A DNA stretch of 64,000 nucleotides from Hymenobacter roseosalivarius DSM 11622 (GTDB lineage Bacteria; Bacteroidota; Bacteroidia; Cytophagales; Hymenobacteraceae). The number at the start of each line of letters is the position of its first letter. Position 1 is the stretch's first letter. The stretch spans positions 1 to 64,000 of the forward strand of contig NZ_FWWW01000098.1 of the NCBI RefSeq assembly GCF_900176135.1, given 5' to 3'. This document shows positions 25,588-35,058 of the stretch, piece after piece. The translations under genes were made by a program, and so were the position numbers. The notes below the pieces were generated by a model that searched no databases, was not told where the DNA came from, and saw only the letters and a program-made list of their open reading frames with translations.

Positions 25588-26060
25588 TAATACACGGCCT
25601 GCACCCGGTAAGATTTGCCCCGGAAGGAGAAAGCGTCGCCGGGACGGGTAGTGGTCATGGCCTGATAAATGGGTGAGAAGGCGGATATAACAAAATACGG
25701 CTGCCCTTCCACCTTTATCTCCCCCAGGCTGAGGGCGATAAAAAACGTTTGGCTATCGGTGACTACCACGGAGCCAAGGCCCGGCTGATTGAGGGAAGGG
25801 CGCACGTCTGAAACGCGCTGTAGCACCTGCAGGCCGGAAAGGGCCTCATCCAGCTGGCGGGCAAACAGGTCGCGCTGAATCTGGCAGGCCTCCCGAAACG
25901 ACTCGAACTTATCTTCGATGGCGCCCTGGGTTTCGTTGGCGCTTTCCTGCACCAATAGCATGGCTTCGCGGGCAGTATCCGCTTTTTGCTGCTGAGCCCG
26001 CCGGCATTCGGCCAAGAGTTGCTGACGCAGCGCAGTACGTTGTTTGGCAGTCATTTGCAT
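25587..26060 (-). CDS. GreA-like coiled-coil protein
   Basis: The 157-residue protein has an N-terminal coiled coil (residues 5-75, rich in Gln, Ala and Glu) and a C-terminal beta domain 'GSVVVTDSQTFFIALSLG', 'YFVISAFSPIYQAM', 'PGDAFSFRGKSYRVQ'. This is the layout of GreA/GreB-type RNA polymerase secondary-channel factors. Closely similar Bacteroidota proteins are often mislabelled 3-oxoacyl-ACP synthase. The acidic tip residues expected of GreA are not obvious, so it may modulate RNA polymerase without stimulating cleavage. Confidence 0.65.
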   Translation of the reverse strand: MQMTAKQRTALRQQLLAECRRAQQQKADTAREAMLLVQESANETQGAIEDKFESFREACQIQRDLFARQLDEALSGLQVLQRVSDVRPSLNQPGLGSVVVTDSQTFFIALSLGEIKVEGQPYFVISAFSPIYQAMTTTRPGDAFSFRGKSYRVQAVY

Positions 26061-26177
26061 AGAATAGCTGTAGAAATAGAAAGAGAAAAGATGCCGATTT
26101 TGGGCCGTGCGTTGCAGGCATCCTAAAAACTATTTCTGACAGGTAATGTTGCTCCCTGTAATCTCTCGCTACTGCTC

Positions 26178-26813
26178 TTGTTTACTTTTTTAAAACAGCT
26201 TTTAAGTCACAACTCAGCTCCTACCCGGACCGACTGGCAACCGGCCGTGCGTACGTTGGCTCAGGTAAAACGACATGAGCAGTGGCTCGCTGAGTGCGTT
26301 TACTTGAACTGGGCTGGTCCGTATTTTAAAGCCTATCACTTTCGCAAAGCGGGTGTAAACAGCAGTCAGGGCCTGCGGGTGCAGCTACTTACGGACAACG
26401 GCCGGCAGGGGGCTATTTTTTTCTTCGACCCCAGCATTGGGCCGGGCAACTTTCGCCACTTCTTCGACTTTACCCGCGGCCGGGTGCTGCAACTCGGCTA
26501 CAACCTTTCTACCTCCGACCAGCGCACCCTGGAACACCCGAGCTACACTGAAACCATTGACAAGCATTTTCTGAAGCCTCAGCCCAATGACTGCTCGGAA
26601 ACGGGCCGGTGCAACCAGCGCTTCGGCAGCATCACCATCGACCTGATCAGTATTAATGGGCAGCCCGGTTTCATCCGGTTCTTCGCCAATCCCTATCACG
26701 ACGACATTTTTACCCCGGCACGCTCGTTTGACGAACTGATGGCTGCCGTGTATCAGCTGCCGCCGGCTGATGCGCACGTACAAGCCCGAATCGCGGAGTA
26801 CGCCCGTGAATAG
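26178..26813 (+). CDS. Hypothetical protein, 211 aa, TTG start
   Basis: I do not recognise a family. The protein is cytoplasmic by composition (no signal peptide), with a beta-rich centre ('QGAIFFFDPSIGPGNFRHFFDF') and a Cys pair 'CSETGRC' near residue 140 that could bind metal. The C-terminus is helical. The only available start codon in frame is TTG 26178. It ends at the motif-built terminator 26835-26873. Confidence 0.65.
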   Translation: MFTFLKQLLSHNSAPTRTDWQPAVRTLAQVKRHEQWLAECVYLNWAGPYFKAYHFRKAGVNSSQGLRVQLLTDNGRQGAIFFFDPSIGPGNFRHFFDFTRGRVLQLGYNLSTSDQRTLEHPSYTETIDKHFLKPQPNDCSETGRCNQRFGSITIDLISINGQPGFIRFFANPYHDDIFTPARSFDELMAAVYQLPPADAHVQARIAEYARE

Positions 26814-26834
26814 GTTGTTTGTCAAAGCAGCAAG

Positions 26835-26873
26835 AAAAAAGCCCCCCAGTCAACTATTGGGGGCTTTTTTCTT
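26835..26873. terminator. Bidirectional terminator between convergent genes
   Basis: AAAAAAGCCCCCCAGT pairs with ATTGGGGGCTTTTTT around a short loop. It lies between the 26178 gene and the convergent M1 peptidase gene. The left arm is the GCCCCCCAG motif; the right has one G fewer. Confidence 0.88.
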
Positions 26874-26898
26874 GCTTAAACAGAATGCTTACTGACTG

Positions 26899-28938
26899 TT
26901 ATTCACGCACGAAGCGCAGGCGCTTTTGCTCACCTGTAGCGCTGATGAGCAGCAAATGATACAGGCCACTGGCTAACGGGCGCGTGTTCAGCTGATTGGC
27001 AGCAGGGCTCAGGTTTTGACGCAGCACCTGCCGGCCCACGGCATCCATCACCAACGCTTCCACTGGTCCCGGCAGATCGGCCAGGGCCAGAAAGTCGCGG
27101 CAGGGATTGGGGAAAGCGCTTACGTTGGCCAGCGTACGGCTCTCGCTGCCGATATCGACCAAAGCGGCGTTGCGCGTAATCGGGCCGGTGGCGTTCAGCA
27201 CCCATTGATCAGGATCAAGCTCGATACCGGTGACCGTGCCCGCGACTGGCACGCCAAAGGCAGTAACCAGCTGACTCTGGCGCAGCCGCACCACCTGGCT
27301 GCTGCCCGTGTCAAAAGTGATTTTATAATCCAGCTCGGTTTCAAAAAAGGGCGTCACGCTGGGCATGGAAGTGGTTTCGGTGGTTTGCAGCAGCAAATTG
27401 CCCCCCACCTGATTCCAGCGGACGCTAAAGGTGGGGTAGCCTTCGCCCGCGTACCACTGCTCAAAAAAGCCAGCCAGCGAGCGGCCCGCTTCCGCCTCAA
27501 ACACGCGCTGTAAATCAGTGGTGCGGGCCGTGCGGCCGGAATAGGTAGTTTGAAACGTGCGCAGCGCCCGGAAGAATTTGATATCGTCGTGGAGCAGGTA
27601 GCGGAGCATGTGCACCACGGCCGCGCCTTTCTTGTAGCTCAGGCGCTGATCGAATATGCGGCCTACGCTGGTAGTATCGGGCACGCGCACGCTGCCGCCG
27701 GGCGTCTCAATGCGGTTGCCATTGACTCGATCAATCCGAAACTGCACCTGCTCATGGGCCTGATCCAGCCATTGGCGGGCGGCTTCGGGCGAGGCCAGCG
27801 CCCGCAGCGAGAGGTATTCGCCGTAGGAAGCAAAGCCTTCATTCAGCCAGATATCTTCCCACGAGGCGCAGGTCACATTGTCGCCAAACCACTGGTGAAA
27901 CAGCTCGTGGGCGGTAAGGGTAAAGTTGAAGCCATCCTGCGTGGTCATGGTTTGATGCTCCATACCGCCACCGATGGGCGCCATGCTATGCCCGTATTTC
28001 TCATTGGCAAATGGATACGGTCCTACCAGCGCCGAGTAATTCTCCAGAAAAGCCGGCGTCCGGTCTATTTCCGTCCGAAAATCATTGAGCGCGGCCTGAT
28101 TATAAACGTAGTTGACAATAGGCACCCGCACGCCGCCGGGCAGATTAGCGAAGTTTACATACTCCAGATACGGCGCCACGGCCACCGAAACGAGGTAGTA
28201 GGCAATGGGATGGCGCGACCGCCACTGGTAGCGGCTGCGGTTATCGGGTAAGGGCACCACGCGCGCCAACACGCCATTGGAGCCCACTTTATTCGGGTTT
28301 CTGGTCGTAATCCAGACGTCGGTGGAGTCGGCTTTGTCGGTGAGCACCTGCTTGCAGGGCCACCACTCGTAGGCGTGAAAAGGCTCGCTCAGGCTCCAGG
28401 TCACGTTCAGGTCGTAGCGGGGCACATAGCGCGTATCGAGGGCATTGCCGATGGCGGCCGAGCTGCCGTTGGGAGCCGTGCCGTGGTAATAAATAACCGC
28501 TTCAAACAACGCATTGGCGGCTACCGCCTGCGGCAGCGGCACGCTCACGTCGCCGGATTCGCGGCGCGGCGCGGGGGTGCGGCGGCCGTTTACCAGCACC
28601 GAGTCGAGCAGCAGCGCCGGGTGCAGCTCGAAGGCCAGCACATCCAGCATTTGCCCCCCAGCGCGCGCCAGCAGCCGCACGGAGCCGCCCACGGTGCGGG
28701 CATTATTTTCCAAAGCCAGGTCCAGCTTGTAGTACTTCACATCGTAGCGGTCCATGAGGCGGCGGTGGACCGGCGTGGTCAGCTCCTGCCGGGCGCTGGT
28801 ACGCAGGCGTGTTTCGGCGCAGCCCTGGGCGGCCGAGCCGTTTACATCGGCCGCCACGGGGCGGTAGGCAGAGCGTTGGGCCTGGGCCTTGTGCCCGATT
28901 ATTAGTAGGCAAACCCAGAAAAGCAGAAAGCGCGTCAT
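26899..28938 (-). CDS. M1 aminopeptidase with T9SS type A sorting domain
   Basis: The 679-residue protein has a signal peptide (MTRFLLFWVCLLIIGHKAQA), an M1 N-terminal beta domain, and the gluzincin core. The zinc motif HELFHQW lies near residue 345 with the third ligand Glu in 'WLNEGFASYGE'. 'GGGMEHQTM' upstream is the M1 GxMEN-like substrate motif (here GMEH). The last 80 residues form a T9SS type A sorting domain ('FPNPCRDFL', 'GRQVLRQ', 'LASGLYHLLL'). It is secreted by the type 9 system and probably surface-attached, releasing N-terminal residues from peptides. Confidence 0.92.
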   Translation of the reverse strand: MTRFLLFWVCLLIIGHKAQAQRSAYRPVAADVNGSAAQGCAETRLRTSARQELTTPVHRRLMDRYDVKYYKLDLALENNARTVGGSVRLLARAGGQMLDVLAFELHPALLLDSVLVNGRRTPAPRRESGDVSVPLPQAVAANALFEAVIYYHGTAPNGSSAAIGNALDTRYVPRYDLNVTWSLSEPFHAYEWWPCKQVLTDKADSTDVWITTRNPNKVGSNGVLARVVPLPDNRSRYQWRSRHPIAYYLVSVAVAPYLEYVNFANLPGGVRVPIVNYVYNQAALNDFRTEIDRTPAFLENYSALVGPYPFANEKYGHSMAPIGGGMEHQTMTTQDGFNFTLTAHELFHQWFGDNVTCASWEDIWLNEGFASYGEYLSLRALASPEAARQWLDQAHEQVQFRIDRVNGNRIETPGGSVRVPDTTSVGRIFDQRLSYKKGAAVVHMLRYLLHDDIKFFRALRTFQTTYSGRTARTTDLQRVFEAEAGRSLAGFFEQWYAGEGYPTFSVRWNQVGGNLLLQTTETTSMPSVTPFFETELDYKITFDTGSSQVVRLRQSQLVTAFGVPVAGTVTGIELDPDQWVLNATGPITRNAALVDIGSESRTLANVSAFPNPCRDFLALADLPGPVEALVMDAVGRQVLRQNLSPAANQLNTRPLASGLYHLLLISATGEQKRLRFVRE

Positions 28939-29099
28939 GGAGAAAAATTAAGGACAAAGGGCACCTGAAGCCGGGACTCTTCCCGGCAGTCAAGGTAGTG
29001 GCGGGTATCCTGAAAACTATGGGCTGCTAAAGCGGGTTCCAGGGTCGCAAGTTGTATATTTAGAAACAACTCCGCCCTGATTCCCAAGCTATTCGACTA

Positions 29100-31343
29100 A
29101 TGCTTACACTTCTACGCTTTCCCGTAGCTCACAACCGACTGCATTTTCTGCTGCTTTTGGTTTGCGGCTTCTTTGCCCGCCAGGCCGCTGCCACCCATAT
29201 CGTAGGCGGCGAGCTGGATTTGCAGTACCAGACTGGCAGCACGTATCGTATCACACTGAACTTGTACTTCGATGCGCTGAACGGTAATCCGGGCGCGCTG
29301 GACCAGGATCTGACGGTCAGCATTTTTGAAAAAGCCACGAACCGCCGCCTGCAAAATGTGGTGCTACTGCTCTCCACCAACACGTTTGTAGCCTACACTA
29401 ACCCGGCCTGTACCCAGCTTTCGCTGAGCACCCGCAGTCTGGTGTATAGCCGCGTGGTGGAGCTACCGGCCAACATCTACAACAGCGCCGGCGGCTACTA
29501 CGCCGCCGTGGAGCGCTGCTGCCGCAACAATGGCATCAACAATATCGTGCTGCCTGGCAACGCGGGTCAAACCTTCTATCTGGAGTTTCCGGCCGTGGTG
29601 CGGAATGGGCAGCCGTTCGTCAATTCTACGCCCCGCATCTTTCCGCCGCTGAGCGACTACGCCTGCCGCGGCGACCTGTTTTACTACAACTTCAGCGGGC
29701 AGGATGCCGACAAGGACTCCTTGGTGTATGAGTTGGTGACGCCCTTCAACGGCAGCTCTAACCCTGCGGAGCCGAAGCCAGCCGTAGCCGCCCCGGCTCC
29801 GTATTCTTTGGTAAACTGGAACGCTGGCCTCGGTACCCAAAACCAGATTCCCGGCAACCCGACGCTTAGTATCGGGCGTTTTACGGGCCGGCTGGAAGTG
29901 CAGCCTACCCAAATCGGGTTGTTTGTGTTTGGCATCAAGTGCTCCGAGTATCGCAAGGGCGAGAAGATTGGGGAAGTGCGCCGCGATTTTCAGCTTAAAG
30001 TGCTCAACTGCCCCAGCAATACGCCCCCGGAAATGGTGGTGCTGCTGCCCAATAACCCGCGCGCCTACCAACCCGGTCGCGATACCCTGCGCTTACAACC
30101 CAACGCCGACCGCTGCGTCCGCCTGCGCTTCACCGACCCCAACCCCAACTCCCGCCTGAGTTTATCGTTAAACCCGGTGAATTTCGCGGGGCCCATCCCC
30201 ACCTTCACAAGCATTACCCAAGGCACCGTTCGCACCCCCGGCTCCCCCGATACGCTGGTGTCGCAGCTGTGCTTTCCAGCCTGCCTGGACTCGAAGGGCA
30301 AGGTATTTTTCGTCGATGTCATTGTGGCTGATGATGGCTGTGCCCTCCCCAAGCGCGACACGGTTCGGGTGGCGTTTACTTCCGTGCCGGTGCCGAATGG
30401 CGCGCCGCGCATCACGACCACGGCCAGCCCGCTCCCTCTGCGCGCCAGCCCCGGCGACCTAGTGACGTTTGATATAGCCGTTACCGACCCCGAAAACGAT
30501 CCTATTACCCTCACGCTGGCGGGGCGCGGCTTTCAAGCAACGGCTGTGGGTGCCCAGCTCACGCAGGGGCTAAGCGGCAATCAGGTGCAGGGCCGCTTTA
30601 GCTGGCGCGTGCCCTGCCCTACTTCTACGCAGCGGCTTTTCGAGTTTGAGCTGAACGCAACCGGCTCGCCCTGCGCTGAGCGCCAGAAGACTACCGTAGT
30701 CATACCCGTGCAGGTGGAGTATAACAACCGCCCCCCGACGCTTACTTCCAATCTGCCGGCGGCCCTCAACGCGGAGCCCATCGTTATTCGCCGAGGACTG
30801 GGGGGCATTTTTGAGGCAAGATTAGAAGGTCTGGATGCTGATTTAGACCAACTCACCCTCACCGCCGCGGGCAATAATTTTGATCTGGCCGCGGCGGGTA
30901 TGAGCTTCGTGCCGACTAACGGGCCGGGCCGGGCCACGGGCCTATTCCGCTGGGAGCCCAACTGCGACCAGGTCGCGCTGGCGACTCCTTTGGAAGTAAC
31001 GTTTCAGCTGCGGGAAGCCACCTGCTCGCCCGTGGGGCAGCAGCGAACCGTGCGCTTCGAGGTGGTAAGCGCGGATACGCTGACCTTTTTGCCCCCCAAT
31101 ATCTTCACTCCCAATGCCGACGGCACCAATGACTACTTCGAGCTGCGCGATTTGCCCCCCAACTTCTGCAATGCTGAATTCGCCGATATCAGGATATACA
31201 ACCGCTGGGGCAAGCAGGTGTACGCCTCCACCAACCGCGACTTTCGCTGGGATGGCGGCGCTATGCCCGCCGGCGTTTACTATTACCTGATAGAATATAC
31301 CGACAAGCGGCGCTACAAAGGCAACGTTACGATTGCGCGCTAG
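29100..31343 (+). CDS. Large secreted protein with CHU_C / gliding-type C-terminus
   Basis: The 747-residue protein has a signal peptide and then 'ATHIVGGELDLQYQTG', the conserved start of a large family of Bacteroidota surface proteins. The middle consists of beta-sandwich (Ig/cadherin-like) repeats with 'DPENDPITLTL' and 'LDADLDQLTL' calcium-type loops. The C-terminal 90 residues (LPPNIFTPNADGTND, YNRWGKQVYAS, GVYYYLIEYTD) are the CHU_C/gliding-motility domain, a T9SS type B signal. It is most likely a T9SS-secreted adhesin-like surface protein. It contains four GCCCCCC copies. Confidence 0.88.
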   Translation: MLTLLRFPVAHNRLHFLLLLVCGFFARQAAATHIVGGELDLQYQTGSTYRITLNLYFDALNGNPGALDQDLTVSIFEKATNRRLQNVVLLLSTNTFVAYTNPACTQLSLSTRSLVYSRVVELPANIYNSAGGYYAAVERCCRNNGINNIVLPGNAGQTFYLEFPAVVRNGQPFVNSTPRIFPPLSDYACRGDLFYYNFSGQDADKDSLVYELVTPFNGSSNPAEPKPAVAAPAPYSLVNWNAGLGTQNQIPGNPTLSIGRFTGRLEVQPTQIGLFVFGIKCSEYRKGEKIGEVRRDFQLKVLNCPSNTPPEMVVLLPNNPRAYQPGRDTLRLQPNADRCVRLRFTDPNPNSRLSLSLNPVNFAGPIPTFTSITQGTVRTPGSPDTLVSQLCFPACLDSKGKVFFVDVIVADDGCALPKRDTVRVAFTSVPVPNGAPRITTTASPLPLRASPGDLVTFDIAVTDPENDPITLTLAGRGFQATAVGAQLTQGLSGNQVQGRFSWRVPCPTSTQRLFEFELNATGSPCAERQKTTVVIPVQVEYNNRPPTLTSNLPAALNAEPIVIRRGLGGIFEARLEGLDADLDQLTLTAAGNNFDLAAAGMSFVPTNGPGRATGLFRWEPNCDQVALATPLEVTFQLREATCSPVGQQRTVRFEVVSADTLTFLPPNIFTPNADGTNDYFELRDLPPNFCNAEFADIRIYNRWGKQVYASTNRDFRWDGGAMPAGVYYYLIEYTDKRRYKGNVTIAR

Positions 31344-31389
31344 CCACACCAGAGACGGGTGGCAGATAGGGTTGGCATCACTCTAGCAT

Positions 31390-31397
31390 TACTTTTG
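31390..31397 (+). promoter_or_regulatory. TAnnTTTG -7 element upstream of the TonB-C gene
   Basis: TACTTTTG matches the Bacteroidota -7 consensus, 34 bp upstream of ATG 31431. A TTGG sits at 31372, closer than the normal spacing, so support for a -33 element is weak. Confidence 0.4.
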
Positions 31398-31430
31398 CAC
31401 GCTGCCACCCATCTTCCTTTTCGCTTCGAT

Positions 31431-31841
31431 ATGATTTTTACCAAGAACTCCGGCTTTCTGCTGGCCTTGCTTTTGGCCGCTACGGTTCCCGCTTTGGCCC
31501 AATCCAATGCGAAAGCCGCGCCAGCCCAGGCCACGGCATCCGCCCGCAAGGCTACGCCGTTTGATGGTCTGCGAAAATATATGGCCGAGAATACCCGCTA
31601 CCCGGAGCAGGCGCGCGCCAAAGGCATTGCGGGCACGGTACACGTACGGTTTGAGCGCGACGATGCCGGCCGGATTATCAATCCCAGCATCGCCAAATCA
31701 TTGGAGCCGAGCTGCGACGCGGAGGCCATTCGCGTGATTAAAACCATGCCGCTGCACCTGCTCAACGTGTTTCCGCCTGGTATGAGCATGTTGCTGCCGG
31801 TAGTATTTCCGGCGCCTAGCACCGAAGCTACAAAGCAATAA
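31431..31841 (+). CDS. Secreted TonB C-terminal domain protein
   Basis: ATG 31431 gives 136 residues with a signal peptide (MIFTKNSGFLLALLLAA, then ATVPALA) and an Ala-rich segment. The TonB_C domain follows (residues 55-125), 'ENTRYPEQARAKGIAGTVHV', 'IINPSIAKSLEPSCDAEAIRVIK'. It lacks the membrane anchor and Pro-rich spanner of an energising TonB, so it is a periplasmic or secreted stand-alone domain, a type common in Bacteroidota. An in-frame upstream extension is unlikely. Confidence 0.82.
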   Translation: MIFTKNSGFLLALLLAATVPALAQSNAKAAPAQATASARKATPFDGLRKYMAENTRYPEQARAKGIAGTVHVRFERDDAGRIINPSIAKSLEPSCDAEAIRVIKTMPLHLLNVFPPGMSMLLPVVFPAPSTEATKQ

Positions 31842-31923
31842 CCGACTTTTATCAGGCTTCGCTAAAGCAATAGGCTTTGCGGGAACTGGTACGACGGACG
31901 TAGTATCTGGCAAATACCAGTTC

Positions 31924-31962
31924 GTAAAAAAGCCCCCCAGAGGTTGTCTGGGGGGCTTTTTT
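31924..31962. terminator. Bidirectional terminator (motif pair)
   Basis: AAAAAAGCCCCCCAGA pairs with TCTGGGGGGCTTTTTT. It lies between the TonB-C gene and the convergent oxidase gene, with T runs on both strands. Confidence 0.9.
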
Positions 31963-31976
31963 GGTGGAATCCGAGA

Positions 31977-32621
31977 CTAATATAAAAACAGAAACAGCGC
32001 AAACAGCGCTACCCACAAGCCATCCAGAAAGTGCCAATACATGCCCAGCATCTGAATCTGACGGCGGCGGTATGGGTTGCGGATGAAGACCAGCGTGCGC
32101 ACCCCGTCGCGGGCGGCGTGGGCGGTGCGCAAAAACAGAATCATCAGGAACAAAACGCCCCCCAGCAGGTGCAGAATGTGCAGCGCCGACAGCAGATACA
32201 CGTAGGTGCCGCTGGCCTCGCCATTAAAAAAAACACCCTGCGCGATCAGCTCGCGCCATCCCAGACCCTGCATCCCTACAAAAACGGCCGCCAGCAGCAG
32301 CGTAGCGCCCAGGCAGCGGGTGAGCATAGCCACATCATCCTGCTGGTAGAGCCGGCGGGCCTGACTGATGGTATAGCTGCTGACCAGCAACACAATAGTG
32401 CTGATGGAGAAGTAGCGCGGAAAGGGGTGCAGGCCCTGTGGCATGGCGCTATGGAAGCGCGTTTGGGCATAGGCCGTGGCCAATATTACAAACAGCACCG
32501 TGCTGGCTATCATGCTCAGATACAGCAGCATTTGCATGGGTGGTATCCGCTCCATGCGGGCAAACGTGGATGCTGGCCGGCCCGCGCCTACTTTATTTCT
32601 AGGGTCTTTGTCAGAATTCAT
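31977..32621 (-). CDS. Heme-copper oxidase subunit III (CoxC/CyoC-like)
   Basis: With the start at 32621 the protein has 214 residues and five transmembrane helices. Hallmarks are 'RIPPMQMLLYLSMIASTVLF', 'FPRYFSISTIVLLVSSYT' and 'LSALHILHLLGGVLFL' with the conserved His, and the closing 'YWHFLDGLWVALFALF'. Subunit III stabilises the proton-pumping core of cytochrome c or quinol oxidases. Subunits I and II are not in the window, so it is an isolated copy. The frame extends upstream without a plausible start context. Confidence 0.85.
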   Translation of the reverse strand: MNSDKDPRNKVGAGRPASTFARMERIPPMQMLLYLSMIASTVLFVILATAYAQTRFHSAMPQGLHPFPRYFSISTIVLLVSSYTISQARRLYQQDDVAMLTRCLGATLLLAAVFVGMQGLGWRELIAQGVFFNGEASGTYVYLLSALHILHLLGGVLFLMILFLRTAHAARDGVRTLVFIRNPYRRRQIQMLGMYWHFLDGLWVALFALFLFLY

Positions 32622-32852
32622 TAGCTGGAGGTAGCAGCGTGTGCTTGGGCAAACCAATCCGGCGGCCTTTAGTTCCGGGAGGGAGGGCCAGAAACCACGG
32701 GTTGGGGTATCCAAGATACGCAAATCAGCCACCGCTGACCAGGCTTTTTTAGTGCGATTTTTTGGGAAGGCATCCTCGTCAACAGGTAGTTGCGCCTTAC
32801 CGAATGGTGGCGCAGCCCCTCCCCCAACATCCTTACGCCTTGCCGGAGCCTC

Positions 32853-33377
32853 TTACCCGAATAACAGAGCGTGCCAGGCCATCGGGATATCGGCCTCATA
32901 CTGCCCTGGCATGACGGAAACGCGGCCCAATAAACGTCCTTCCTGCCGAAAGCCAAGCTTTTCGTAGAGCGTAATCGCGCGGTGATTGCTTTCGCGCACC
33001 AACAATTCTACGCGGCGAGTGTGGGGAGAACGCTGCTGCACACATATTAATAAAGCGCTGAATAGTCGGTGCCCGAGCTGCTGGCCCTGAAACTGTGGGT
33101 GCACGGCCACCGTTAGCTCGCCCATAACGTGCGCGAAGATCTGTAAGCCACTGGAGTAAGTATGGATTTCACCGGCCAGCCCCGCACCCTCCGGCCGCTC
33201 GACTACCAGCGCAATACCGGTAGCCAGGCTGCGCGTCAGAAAAGTCTGCACGTACTCAGCCGTTATTTCGGCCGGCTGCCGCGCCAGGCCGCCACCCTGC
33301 TCCGCTACCGTGCGGTAGAGAACCTGAATGGCGGCCGCATCAGCGGCAGTAGCAGAGCGAACCGATAGTTCCGCCAT
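32853..33377 (-). CDS. GNAT-family N-acetyltransferase
   Basis: The start at 33377 gives 174 residues. The GNAT fold is shown by 'VRSATAADAAAIQVLYRTV' (beta1-alpha1), 'GELTVAVHPQFQGQQLGHRL' (beta4 and the acetyl-CoA pyrophosphate loop Q-x-x-G-x-G/H) and 'VRESNHRAITLYEKLGF' (alpha4-beta6). The acceptor is unknown. The open frame continues upstream, but only as the shadow of the next gene. Confidence 0.85.
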   Translation of the reverse strand: MAELSVRSATAADAAAIQVLYRTVAEQGGGLARQPAEITAEYVQTFLTRSLATGIALVVERPEGAGLAGEIHTYSSGLQIFAHVMGELTVAVHPQFQGQQLGHRLFSALLICVQQRSPHTRRVELLVRESNHRAITLYEKLGFRQEGRLLGRVSVMPGQYEADIPMAWHALLFG

Positions 33378-33441
33378 AAAAGGTCTTTGCTGGCAGTTGT
33401 CTGCAACTATTTTTTTATACCGACTAGAGAAAAGCTCCAAG

Positions 33442-34018
33442 TTAGCTCCCCCGGAAGAAGGACCCGATTTTGCCGAGCACCGCGTTGAAGCTGATTTTGG
33501 GAGCACCGCCAATGCCAAACGTGACGTGGGTTTTGCCCGCCACCCGGAGCTCCAGCACCAAACCCAGCGTGCGCGCCAGATCGTGGAGCTGCTGCAAGGG
33601 GTCAAAACCGGGCGGCTTAGGCTTCTTGGGACCGGGCGGGCCGCTGGTAGCCGCGTCGAGCACGCGCTGACTGGGAAAATTGACGATGAGGTAGTTGCCC
33701 GTTCCCGCCACCTGCACATGGTCGTCATTATAGGAGATGACCAGGCGTGCGTCTATTTCCAGGCCCTTAACCAAGAGTAGAAGGATTGCTGGGGGGCAAT
33801 TGTTGGTCGCTGGCTGGGTTTTCACCGCGGGTACGAATGCGCAAAGAGCCATTCAGACGCCAGGTAGCGGCCGGTGCCGCCGGATTCTGCGCGTTGGGCA
33901 CCTGCAATTCTATCTGGTCGAATGCGCAAGAAAGCTCCACGCCTCCCGAGAGTTTGGAGAGCAACGAAGCAGCCGTATCAGCCCAGTTGGGGGCACTTTG
34001 TGAGGAAGAATCAGCCAT
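33442..34018 (-). pseudogene. Hypothetical beta-rich protein, probably frameshifted
   Basis: Two overlapping minus-strand frames look like one gene. The frame from 34018 (MADSSSQSAPNWADTA...) ends at 33767 with 'SLRIRTRGE' just before. The frame ending at 33442 reads 'LLVKGLEIDARLVISYNDD' from about 33790 and has a GKIGSFFRGS tail. A one-base indel near 33767-33795, around a GGGGGGC motif copy (33791), would fuse them. Each half alone would be an odd fragment. The family is unknown. The alternative is two overlapping coupled genes. Confidence 0.45.
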
Positions 34019-34227
34019 AAGAAAAAGGAATAAAAGTGAGAAATAAAGCCCGGCAAGCGGGGCTAGTTGCTAAACGTGCGAGTTGAGGCACGGTTTTGAT
34101 TGGGGTCGAAAGCTACCACCTGCGGGGGGCAAACGCAATCTTGTGCTTTTGGCTAGCATCTACTATATTCAGTATAGCGTATGAAAGCTCAGCTGTAGCC
34201 GCCTAGGTTACCTAAAACCTCACTCTC

Positions 34228-35013
34228 ATGCCCTATTCCTATTACACTCTGCTTAGCTCCTGCGCCCTGGTTCTGTTGAGTTTCACAACCCAGGCGCAGG
34301 AGTCGCTCCCCGCTCCTGCTGTCTCCACACCCCTCGACTGCACCCATCCGTTCGGCCTCAACAGCTACATGGAGCTGGTTTACTCCATTACCGATGAGCG
34401 GGGCAAGCCCGCAGGCACTATTCGGCAGCGCGTGGTGAGCCTGGGAGCTCAGACCAACAAAAAGAAAACCGTCACGACCAATACCGCCCTGGTAAAAAGC
34501 GGCTTGTACGATGTTAAAAACCGCCTGATCCGCCTGCAGGATCTTACTTACGGCTGCCGCCAGGATACTACCTTCACCGACGGCATGAGTGAGATAGAAT
34601 TTAAAAATCTGTCATCCTTCCGCGACCGTCGCCTTGCGTATACCCCCGTCGGGCTGGCCTGGCCTAATGAGCCTACCGTAGGCACTATGTTGCCGGGCGG
34701 CGGGGTATCGGTGCAGGTGAGCAGTACAGCGGTGAATATCGCGCAAGTAAATACCACTGTTCGGCGGCGCCGTATCGTCAGTGGGCCAGCCCCGTTGGTT
34801 ACTCCAGCCGGCACCTTCCAATGTTACAAGGTGGAGTGCGAGCGCGAGGCAAGTACAGCGCCCCGCGAGGATATGGTGATGCGTACCCGCACCCGCGTGA
34901 TTGATTATTACTCTCCGGCTGTGGGCATCGTCAAAACAGAGGTCTACAATAAGAACGGCAAGCTGGCCGAGACCCGACTTCTCACGGCCCGCAATGCCGG
35001 TAATCAGCCGTAA
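34228..35013 (+). CDS. TapB-like secreted protein
   Basis: The 261-residue protein has a signal peptide (MPYSYYTLLSSCALVLLSF) and mature segments 'PFGLNSYMELVYSITDERGK' and 'TPAGTFQCYKVECERE', then 'RVIDYYSPAVGIVKTEVYNK'. This layout occurs in the TapB-like/DUF3108-like beta-barrel proteins of Bacteroidota. They are predicted periplasmic or outer-membrane-associated proteins with no known enzymatic activity. It precedes a DUF4920 lipoprotein gene by 45 bases. Confidence 0.62.
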   Translation: MPYSYYTLLSSCALVLLSFTTQAQESLPAPAVSTPLDCTHPFGLNSYMELVYSITDERGKPAGTIRQRVVSLGAQTNKKKTVTTNTALVKSGLYDVKNRLIRLQDLTYGCRQDTTFTDGMSEIEFKNLSSFRDRRLAYTPVGLAWPNEPTVGTMLPGGGVSVQVSSTAVNIAQVNTTVRRRRIVSGPAPLVTPAGTFQCYKVECEREASTAPREDMVMRTRTRVIDYYSPAVGIVKTEVYNKNGKLAETRLLTARNAGNQP

Positions 35014-35058
35014 GCACTATCTTGGGGAACTGTTCCTGACATTTTACCCAACACTAGT

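Noticed and set aside
26899-28938. Long plus-strand ORFs opposite the M1, M61 and subtilase genes
   Set aside because: They are shadow frames of GC-rich coding sequence on the other strand with no domain or start-site support.
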